This document shows, piece after piece, positions 56,291-64,000 of a stretch of DNA of 64,000 nt. Within the stretch, counting starts at the first letter, position 1; every line of letters begins with the position of its first letter. The notes beneath the pieces are model-generated. The model saw only the letters and a program-made list of their open reading frames with translations, was not told where the DNA came from and did no database searches. The position numbers and the translations under genes are program-made. Source of the stretch: Pilatotrama ljubarskyi (Eukaryota; Basidiomycota; Agaricomycetes; Polyporales; Polyporaceae); contig MU277702.1 of assembly GCA_022385805.1 (NCBI GenBank), positions 1 through 64,000 of the forward strand, in the 5' to 3' direction.

Positions 56291-58870
56291 TCCCGAAGCC
56301 CAAGAAGGATGACTACTCACGCCTCAAGGCATACCGTCCGGTCGTGCTGCTCAGTTGCTTGGGCAAGCTGCTGGAGAAAGTGCTCGCAGCGAGGCTGCAC
56401 TACGAGGGTCAGAAGTGGGGCGCGTTCCATCCGGTGCAATTCGGGGGGACCAAGCAGCACTCTACAGTGGATGCAGGAATGCTGCTCGTACACCGCATAC
56501 GGCAAGGATGGGCACGGGGCCTCGACACGTCGGTGCTGGCGTTCGATGTCGCCCAGTTCTACCCCTCTGTGAATCACTGCATGCTGCTCGGCATCCTGCA
56601 GCGGCAGGGCTTCAGCGCAAAACTCGTCCGCTTCCTCGAGCACTATCTCCGAGGCCGGTCTACCACGTATCGCTGGGACGCATTCACGTCGCCGGCCTTT
56701 GGTGCTGTGGACGTTGGTGTGGTACAGGGGTCAGCTCTGTCACCACCACTAGCAAATCTATACATTGCACCGGTGATTCACCGCCTGTGTCCAATCAATT
56801 CAACGGGCACAGGAGGCCACCCGTGGCTTCAATTCTTCGTGGACGACGGCCTCTGGTCAGTATCCGGTGTGTCACTCAGTGGAAATGTGTGCATACTGCA
56901 GGAGGAGTACCGGCGCACCATACGGGAGCTCAATCGGGTCGGCCTCCGGGTTGAGCATGAGAAGACGGAAGCCTGCCACTTCTCACGGAAGCGGGAGGAC
57001 CCACCACTAGATCTGGGTGAGGCGCCATTCACGGGTGCGAGCCCGCTGAAGCCCGTCCCGGTCTTGCGGCACTTGGGATTCTATCTGGACAAGTGGTTAA
57101 CCTTCCGAGCACACGTGCGCTTCTATGGGTCACGTGCAGCGAGCACGGCGCAGTCGCTGCTAATGCTCGGGAACTCAATCAGGGGCCTGCCGGCGGTGCA
57201 GCGGCGAACACTCTACAAATCGTGCGTAGTGCCACTTATGACATACGGATGCCAGCTCTGGTATCGCAGGAAGGGCACCAAGTGGCACATAGAGTTCCTA
57301 CGCAAAGCCCAGAACACCGCCGCGCGCTGGATCACGGGCGCGTTCCGGACATCCCCACGAGGGGGCATGGAGGTACTTGCAGGCCTCCCGCCCATCCGGC
57401 TCCACATCGAGAAGCTGGTGAACAGGACGGGCCTCAGAGCCAACACCCTCATGGCATCACACCCACTGATTGCGGCTCTGCCCAATCCGTGGGTGTGCAA
57501 CCACCTGGCGCCAGACGTTGCCTTTCCCATGGGAACTGGGCCGGATGCGGAATCATCGCCGCTAGTCGCAGTCGACTTTGCGGGATGGGTGTGCACAGAG
57601 GAATTTGCACCTCTACATGTGGAAGCACGACCTGGCAGGCGCGTGCTCGATGAATACGGAGATAGACTCACCTGGCATCTGGAGCACCCGAAGAAGGATT
57701 CTGATGCACTGAGTGAATGGGTCGACAAGACACTGCTGCCACGGCTGCATGATGCAGTAAGCGACCAGCGCGCAGTGACAGTGTTCTGCGATAGCTCCCT
57801 GTTTCCCAAACCGAGGTGTCGAACGGGGGCAGTATTTCGGGCCTACAGAAACGGGCGGCTATTAGTGCGACGGGGCATTGCCTGCGGGCGAGGCACCTCT
57901 TACGATGCGGAGATGGTGGCGGGAGGCATGGGCATTGCATTTGCGACCCGGCAGCCCTGCGAAACAATTCACGTGGTGGCAGACAACGAATCGGCCTTGA
58001 AGACACTGCTGGACCCTGGCATGCACGGTCAGCAGTTAGTCTCGATCATAGCATGCCGGAACGTGCGCGACTGGCTCGCGAGGGACGAGCGCCGTCGGGT
58101 GGAGTTCCACTGGTGCCCGTCACACGAGGGCATCGAGTGGAATGAGGCCGTGGACGAGGACGCCAAGAAGGCGGCGGAACTACCGCTTGAGCGCGACGAG
58201 TGCTCGCTGGCACATGCGCGTCACCTGCTAGCAGTTCAGCTCAAGGCGGACTGGCGGGAAGAGTACCGTAAATCACCTGCGTATGCGGGTCACAACTTCC
58301 TGCGATTGAAAGTTTTTGACCACCCGAGTCACGTCGGTAGCCCGGCGCTGCAGGCGCACGGGCACTCTAGGACAGCCATGGCAAGATTCTGCCGGGCGGT
58401 ATTGGATCACGCACCGTTGGGATCGTTTCGGAAACGCTTCTTTCCGCAGGAACCAACGCAGTGCCCGGAGTGCCACGTGCTCCAGGATAGGGCGCACGTA
58501 CTACTCAAGTGCAAGAGATACCGCCGCTGGTGGGAACTAAGGGGTGAATTCGAGTTCCTACAGAGAGTGAGTGCGTATCGAGAGCTGAACGGTTTTCTCA
58601 CGGTGAACGAGAGCGCGTTCTCATTCGCGGACGCGCCAACAGCAAGTGAATAGTGCGGCCGCTCGCCCCAAACCTAGAAAGCCACGCACGAGGAAGGACT
58701 GACTCGGCGGGCACAGAGCCCTTAGATGTCGGCGACATTGGCTGAGAAGAACACCTCGCCAACCACCGTGCAATACGACACCCAATAGCCGCACCTGTAC
58801 TACGTACGAGCGGGATATAAATGCATGATTTTTTTAAAAAAATAAAAATAAAAAATAAAAAAAAGAAAAA
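56291..58870 (+). mobile_element. 5'-truncated non-LTR retrotransposon (LINE) with RNase H
   Basis: A 2580-bp insertion bounded by a 16-bp target duplication. It starts inside the reverse transcriptase domain, so ORF1, the endonuclease and the 5' end are missing. Its 3' end is A-rich (58836-58870, with interspersed T and G). 5' truncation, an A-rich tail and variable long duplications are the signature of target-primed reverse transcription. The reading frame is intact for its whole remaining length, so the insertion is likely recent. Confidence 0.93.
56293..58653 (+). CDS. LINE polyprotein fragment: reverse transcriptase, RNase H, zinc knuckle
   Basis: The frame is open from the first base of the element (PKPKKDDYSRLKAYRPVVLL) for 786 codons with no start codon of its own. 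Reverse transcriptase motifs: AFDVAQFYPSVNH (A), VVQGSALSPPLANLY (B) and LQFFVDDGLWSV (C, FVDD in place of YADD). A thumb region with LRHLGFYLDKWLTF follows. RNase H residues are intact: VFCDSSLF (Asp), YDAEMVAGG (Glu), VVADNESAL (Asp) and HWCPSHEGIEWNEAVDEDAK (His, Asp). A CPECHVLQDRAHVLLKC knuckle lies near the end. The order RT - RNase H - CCHC fits the Tad/I group of fungal LINEs. It is 5' truncated and probably not expressed as a protein. Confidence 0.92.
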   Translation, partial: PKPKKDDYSRLKAYRPVVLLSCLGKLLEKVLAARLHYEGQKWGAFHPVQFGGTKQHSTVDAGMLLVHRIRQGWARGLDTSVLAFDVAQFYPSVNHCMLLGILQRQGFSAKLVRFLEHYLRGRSTTYRWDAFTSPAFGAVDVGVVQGSALSPPLANLYIAPVIHRLCPINSTGTGGHPWLQFFVDDGLWSVSGVSLSGNVCILQEEYRRTIRELNRVGLRVEHEKTEACHFSRKREDPPLDLGEAPFTGASPLKPVPVLRHLGFYLDKWLTFRAHVRFYGSRAASTAQSLLMLGNSIRGLPAVQRRTLYKSCVVPLMTYGCQLWYRRKGTKWHIEFLRKAQNTAARWITGAFRTSPRGGMEVLAGLPPIRLHIEKLVNRTGLRANTLMASHPLIAALPNPWVCNHLAPDVAFPMGTGPDAESSPLVAVDFAGWVCTEEFAPLHVEARPGRRVLDEYGDRLTWHLEHPKKDSDALSEWVDKTLLPRLHDAVSDQRAVTVFCDSSLFPKPRCRTGAVFRAYRNGRLLVRRGIACGRGTSYDAEMVAGGMGIAFATRQPCETIHVVADNESALKTLLDPGMHGQQLVSIIACRNVRDWLARDERRRVEFHWCPSHEGIEWNEAVDEDAKKAAELPLERDECSLAHARHLLAVQLKADWREEYRKSPAYAGHNFLRLKVFDHPSHVGSPALQAHGHSRTAMARFCRAVLDHAPLGSFRKRFFPQEPTQCPECHVLQDRAHVLLKCKRYRRWWELRGEFEFLQRVSAYRELNGFLTVNESAFSFADAPTASE

Positions 58871-58886
58871 GACCGAGACTGAAGGG
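58871..58886. repeat. Right target-site duplication of the LINE (16 bp)
   Basis: Exact copy of 56275-56290. The sequence to its right runs into the 5' flank of the DEAD-box helicase gene, starting 257 bp away. Confidence 0.92.
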
Positions 58887-59030
58887 GACACGGGCGCTTC
58901 TGTAGCCCCGGTCGACGGTCCGACATCCGTCGATAGCGCGCTTTCATGAATATCTTTGAATCTGATCGAGCAAGCTTGACAGTGAAGTGCCTCCGCTGCT
59001 TGACGCGGACGTCTGACCCTGGCCTTGGAA

Positions 59031-59099
59031 GTTTCTCGGAATCGCCACTCTTGCTTGTCCAATCTCTATTCCTGACGGAACTGCTTGATTCCGAGAAAC
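59031..59099. promoter_or_regulatory. 13-bp inverted repeat upstream of dbp6
   Basis: GTTTCTCGGAATC (59031-59043) and its exact reverse complement GATTCCGAGAAAC (59087-59099) lie 45-113 bp before the helicase start codon, separated by 43 bp. This could be a hairpin in the 5' UTR or a paired protein site. The role is unknown. Confidence 0.5.
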
Positions 59100-59143
59100 G
59101 CTAGCAGGAAGAGCTCAGCTACAGGCGGGCACCCCGGAGAGAC

Positions 59144-61787
59144 ATGACACAACCCGCACCTGCTAGTCAGGGTGCCGCGGTGGCCAAAGCGCCGAAGGTA
59201 TATACTTGGAAGCAATACTCGTGTAGCACGACGCTCACTTACCGCAGGCGAAGACGAAAGCCAAGAAGAGATACTTGAAGGCGAAGAAGGAACGCCGCAA
59301 GAAGCGCAAAGCGGTCGGACACCATGAAAAGAGCGCCGAGCCCAGGACGCCCTCCGCGAGGAAGACCCGCGAGGTCTCCTCTGGGTCGGAGGAGGAGGGG
59401 TCTAGCGGGGGCGAGAACGAAAGTGCGTCAGACAGCGAGGCTGAGGCGCCTGTGCCTGTACCTGCGAAGCGGACGCAGAGGGAGGAAAGCCGGCCAAAGA
59501 AGAGGCGAAAGCTGGACACGCCGGAGGTTGAGCCACCGTCCCGTTCCGCGAGTCCAGATGAGGCCCCAGAACGACCTGCAGAACTCCCAACTACCTCGAG
59601 GCCAAAGTCTCCGACACCACCAGTAGCGCTGCCTGCGTTCCCCCAGCCCCGAAGACCCGAGGCTCCATCTAAAGCCGTCCTCGCGCTACAGGGCCTCGAC
59701 AAGGCGCTCATCGAGGCGGAAGTCATCGATCCGGCCACCACTGTACCACTCGAAGCATCTCAAGGGGCGCAAGATGGGCTGACAGGGTTGAGCGAGAGAA
59801 TGCGCAAGCGACTGCAGGACTTGGGGATCACGGAACTCTTTGCTGGTCTGTCTCTCCGGTCCTTGACGGTAGAGTTCCCCGCTCACTATGCCGTCGTCAA
59901 ATAGTACAGACGGCGGTCGTGCCATTACTGCTCTCCTCTTCTAGGGCGAGGTCGTTGTACCGACCGTATGACCCACCAGAAGACTTGTGCGTCTCTGCGC
60001 CGACTGGAAGTGGGAAGACTCTTGCTTACGTCTTGCCAATCGTCGAGGTAGGGCGTTCATCCTGATAAATGAATGCGCATCGCACTCATCCATCTGGTCA
60101 GGTGCTGTCATCACGGGTGGTCACTCGTTTGAGAGCGCTCGTCGTGCTGCCGACGCGAGACTTGGTCGTGCAAGTGCGCGAGACGTTCGAGGCCATTGCT
60201 AAGGGCCGCGGACTGAAGGTTAGCTGAGACATGCGTCACGCAGTGTGGATTTGGGGTGCTCACGGCCGCTTCAGATCGGCACCGCAACGGGCCAGCACTC
60301 GTTCGCACACGAACAGTCACAGCTAGTAGCTGAACGAAATGCCGAGTATGTCACTTGGCTGGTTCTCCTAACATGGGATTAGGCTCATGGTTCGCGCTTC
60401 AGCTTACAAGGCGGGTCCAGTAAGGTGGATATACTGATCTGCACCCCCGGGCGGCTTATAGACCACTTGAATGGAACGCCGAACTTCTCGCTACAACATC
60501 TGCGGTTCTTGGTATATCGTCCTTCTAACCTATGCAAGGATTCCCCACTGAGAGCCTGCAGGTCATCGACGAAGCAGACCGTCTCCTTGCCCAATCATTC
60601 CAAGACTGGCTCGCCCAAGTGCTCGCCGCAACCCGGCCCCCACGACCCTCCGAAGAGACTCGCTCCTCCGAACCCTCCTCCCAACCAACCGCCCTCCCCT
60701 TGTCACGGCCGCACTCCGACGCGCTTGCGCCAGCGTTTCTTCACCTCCTGCGGGACGTGCCGCACGTCCGGACGGACATCGACGAGAAGAAGGAGCCGTC
60801 CTGCCAGAAGCTCCTTTTCTCCGCGACGCTCACGCGCGACCCCGCGAAGATCGCCGCCCTCGGGCTGCGCGAGCCGAAGTACATCGTCGTGCAGGGCAGG
60901 AAATCCGCGGTAGCGAGCAAGGAGGAGGGCGTGCTGGACTTTGTGATGGAGAAATTCACGATGCCCGCGACTTTGAGGGTGCGTGTGCGGCCGTTGACTT
61001 GGACTCGCGGAAGAGACTGACATATGGTTGAAAAGGAACATATGCTGGTGTGCGAGTCATCCGTGAAGCCGCTCATGCTCTTCCACCTCGTGCACGCGCG
61101 TGGCGTCACGAACGCGCTCGTGTTCACGAAGTCCGCAGAGTCGACGACTCGTTTAGTTCGCTTGTTCGACTTCTTCGAGGGTGCTCTCCACGACGCGAAC
61201 AAGACTGGCAAGGCCGTAGTCGCGCGCGCGTATTCGAGCGACCTCGCGCCGGCGGAGCGCAAGGCTATCCTAGAGCAGTTCAAGAACCAGGAGATCAACA
61301 TGTATGTGTTTTCTCCGCAAAGGGGACTAGGAGATAATGTTGGCTAACGTCGATCGCCCTAGCCTCATCTGCTCCGACCTCATCTCGCGCGGTATCGACA
61401 TCAGCCACGTCTCGCACGTCGTGAGCTACGACGTGCCTGTGGACTTCAGGAAATACGTCCACCGAGTCGGCCGGACCGCCCGAGCGGGCCGGGAAGGTGA
61501 TGCGTGGACGCTCGTGGAGGAGCAGGAGGTACGCGCCTATGTTCTGCCGCCCTGCACTGCGACTGAAGGCGTTGGATAACTGCAGGCGCGGTACTTCAAG
61601 ACGATGCTGAAGGAAGCGGACCATCTGGAGAAGGTCAAGCGTTTGAGGGTATCAGACGCGGATGTCGCTCCTTTGAAGCCTGCCTACGAGGTAAGCGAGT
61701 GCACCCTCTCTCACCCGGGGCGCGGAGCTCAATGTTATCCAGGCGGCCTTGCTGCGTCTGAAGGAATTCTATGCTCGGTCCGGATGA
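59144..61787 (+). CDS. dbp6: DEAD-box RNA helicase Dbp6/DDX51 (60S ribosome biogenesis)
   Basis: Exons: 59144-59197, 59248-59845, 59905-60047, 60102-60218, 60275-60345, 60403-60511, 60562-60978, 61036-61301, 61363-61528, 61586-61690, 61743-61787, giving 696 aa. The N-terminus is Lys/Glu/Ser-rich and nucleolar-like. Helicase motifs: [11 protein letters not shown] (I), [11 protein letters not shown] (Ia), [11 protein letters not shown] (Ib), [11 protein letters not shown] (II), [11 protein letters not shown] (III), [11 protein letters not shown] (IV), [13 protein letters not shown] (V) and [15 protein letters not shown] (VI). The insert between II and III with [14 protein letters not shown] fits the Dbp6/DDX51 subfamily, which acts in early 60S pre-rRNP assembly. 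All catalytic residues are present. A LINE insertion sits 257 bp upstream. Confidence 0.95.
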
Positions 61788-62749
61788 TCACTGCGCGTGG
61801 AGGCGTGAGTCATTATGCGTACGGTGTCCGTGGCCCTTACTTCTAGCCCCTGTGCGGTCTGGCGAAGTCTTGTCTAGCTTTCCGTTCTTGACCCCTTTGC
61901 AACGTATGTTAATCAGGATCCAATGGACCTTCAAACGCACTGTATGCAAGAGTCAAGAGTCGCGACCCCTCGTCCACCATGAGTTGTGTGAGCCTACGAC
62001 CCTCCCGGTGGTTGTCCTCCGATCCAGGTCGGAGGCTCTCACATGCTGCCGGGCGTCAGCATTTTGCGTCTTGCCCTCGATTGCATAGAGTGCCTTTTGG
62101 CGGATCGTGATGATGGTTTCTTGAAATTCGCAGTATGATATGCGCATCGGGACGCCGACGAACGAAGTGCACAGGATTGCAGGGCTCGAGTATCTTTACG
62201 GGCAAGGTGGCGCGGCGGCGCGGGTATGTCTCGGCCATTTATCGCGCAGGCACGACTATAATTGTGGCGTGAAGCCGCGATATCGGTCAAAACTCCGCTT
62301 GTGCGGTGGCACGGCACCGACGCCCGAGTCCACCAAGGTGATTTGAGCGTGCGCGAGTGGTTGGGCACAAGGTCCTTGCAAGCGAACGCATCCGAGAGAG
62401 TGAAGCTGAAGCAGTGTGTTGTGGTACGGATGAAGAGGGATGTGCTCTATAAGGCAAGTGGAAGGCCATATACGGCATGGATTTGGCAACAGGATGACGT
62501 TTGATCGGAGAGCGCGGAGGGTGTGCCTCCGCACAGTGGTTTGTCATCGCACAAGTGGGAAACGATGACGGCTGCGCGGCCATATGGACACAGTGGGCCA
62601 GCGAGTGCCACGCCCCGCAGAGCAGATACGCTTCACGCACTCCCTCGGCCTCCCCCTCGCTCGCAGCTGCGATCAGCCCTCATAAGTCCTCGCTGACGGA
62701 GCAAGTGCGGTCTGCCGCTCTTCGACCGCTGCCCTCATCCACACCGCCG
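61788..62749. other. Spacer between dbp6 and the ABC transporter gene
   Basis: About 960 bp between two plus-strand genes. It should contain the dbp6 3' UTR and the transporter promoter. No gene, RNA or repeat was recognised. Confidence 0.5.
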
Positions 62750-64000
62750 ATGGCGCAAAGCTCTCTCAAGTCGGCGGACACCGAGTCCCTGAAGCCAAGA
62801 AAGAGATCTCGATGGTGCGGCCAAGCGTTCGCGCTTCTAGAGCTAACCTTGCATCTTGCTAACACCTACGCATCGATTGGCTACAGGGGTTCGTGGTCGC
62901 CCTTTACGCCCAAAGAGGTCCCGCCTGCAAAAGCCTCTCTCGATGAGGCAGAGCTCACTCCAGAAGCGACCGCAGGATGGTGGAGTATCCTCACCTTTGG
63001 CTGGATCACCAGCCTTATGGCCCTCGGCTACGCCCGTCCGCTCGAAGCGTCAGATTTGTACAAACTTCAGGATAAAAGGGCCGCAGTGGTCGTTGCTCAG
63101 AAGATCACCAAGTCGTTCGAAGCACGCCAGGCAGCTGCAGCTGAGTACAACGCTCGGCTTGAGAGGGGAGAAATTAGTCCTGGCCTCAAGCGTCTGTGGT
63201 GGTCCGTCCGTGGCAACCGAGCGGAGCGCGAAAAGCGTTGGCGAGAGAAGGATGGCAAGAAGAGGGCCAGTCTGACGCTGGCGTTGAACGATAGCGTCAA
63301 GTGGTGGTTCTGGACCGGTGGTCTTATGAAACTTGTTGCGGATTGTGCTCAGGTTACTAGTCCGCTATTGGTTAAGGTGCGTTCCTGCTATCTTCTCATC
63401 CGAGGTGTACTGACGAGACTCGCAGGCTATCATCAACTTTGCAACGGAATCATACGCGTAAGTGCTCAGTTGTAACCATCCGCCGACTGACACAAACGTC
63501 TCTTCAGTGCTCACCGTGCCGGACAATATGAGAATGTCCCACCTATTGGCAAAGGTATAGGTCTCGCCATTGCCCTTTTCGCCCTTCAAGTCTTGTCATC
63601 TCTCTGCACGCACCACTTCTTCTACCGGGCGGCCTCTACCGGCGTCCTCTTGCGTGGTGGGCTCATCACCGCTATCTATGACCGGTCTTTGAAGCTGTCT
63701 TCCCGCGCCCGTGCGACCTTGACGAACGGGAAGCTAGTCAATCACATCTCGACGGACGTCTCGCGCATAGACTTCTGCTGCTCGTTCCTCCAGCTGTCTA
63801 TCACTGGCCCTGTGCAGATGATCATTTGCCTCGTCATCCTGCTCGTCAATTTGGGTCCCTCTGCTCTGGCCGGCTATGCGTTCTTCATTCTGGCGACGCC
63901 CATTCAGACCTTGGTCATGAAACACTTCATCAAGCTGCGCCACAAGTCTATGACATGGACGGACAAGCGCGCGAAGCTTTTGCAGGAGCTTCTGGGAGGC
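62750..64000 (+). CDS. ABC transporter, Yor1/MRP (ABCC) type, 5' part
   Basis: Exons so far: 62750-62814, 62887-63376, 63426-63457, 63508 to window end. The start is MAQSSLKSADTESLK. The first intron (72 nt) could be read through, but it carries CTAAC branch sites, and its removal gives RSRWGSWSPFTPKEVPPAKA as in relatives. The N-terminal region shows WWSILTFGWITSLMALGYAR and PLEASDLYKLQDKRAA, then a charged insert with GNRAEREKRWREKDGKK. The first transmembrane domain follows (WFWTGGLMKLVADCAQVTSP, GIGLAIALFALQVLSSLCTH, QMIICLVILLVNLGPSALAG). TNGKLVNHISTDVSRID is typical of the MRP/Yor1 first half. Nucleotide-binding domains lie beyond the window. The likely role is efflux of organic anions or drugs at the plasma membrane. 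Confidence 0.9.

Overview
The window looks like nuclear DNA of a basidiomycete fungus, most likely an agaricomycete of the polypore type. Genes are dense and split by many short introns (about 45-75 nt, GT...AG, often with CTRAY-like branch sites). Families typical of Agaricomycetes are present: a fungal multi-pass membrane protein, an F-box protein, a HET-domain protein and a cytochrome b5-acyl-CoA dehydrogenase fusion. There is one N-run at 32135-33039. All exon models were assembled by hand from splice signals, reading frame and family resemblance. In each multi-exon model the coding lengths sum to a whole number of codons.

0-14 kb is a decayed tandem duplication invaded by a DNA transposon. 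A complete element (499-6002) with terminal inverted repeats and a perfect 8-bp target duplication sits inside a degenerate copy of an ankyrin gene. The intact ankyrin paralog (10260-13438) still carries the single, empty target site. A decayed copy (about 6700-7851) lies next to an intact multi-pass membrane protein gene (8496-9913).

14-31 kb holds housekeeping and regulatory genes: the mRNA export receptor Mex67, two neighbouring Myb/SANT-like nuclear proteins, a LysM protein with a cysteine cluster, a secreted endonuclease/exonuclease/phosphatase-family nuclease, a single-exon HET protein, and a conserved-looking protein of unknown function with an acidic tail. At 31.7-33.3 kb lies a Tc1/mariner element whose transposase core falls in the assembly gap.

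33-54 kb holds core cell-biology genes: Atg17 (autophagy scaffold), a tRNA-Val(AAC), Arp3 (actin nucleation), a SelO-type protein AMPylase, an F-box gene with a MITE-like insertion in its first intron, the cytochrome b5-acyl-CoA dehydrogenase fusion, a B-type cyclin, an FHA/G-patch protein, and divergently from it an XLF/Nej1 end-joining factor.

53.6-64 kb starts with about 2.7 kb without a recognisable gene. It continues with a 5'-truncated non-LTR retrotransposon (56291-58870) bounded by a 16-bp target duplication. Then come the DEAD-box ribosome-biogenesis helicase Dbp6/DDX51 and the 5' part of a Yor1/MRP-type ABC transporter that runs off the window. No bacterial-style operons, CRISPR arrays or rRNA genes were seen.
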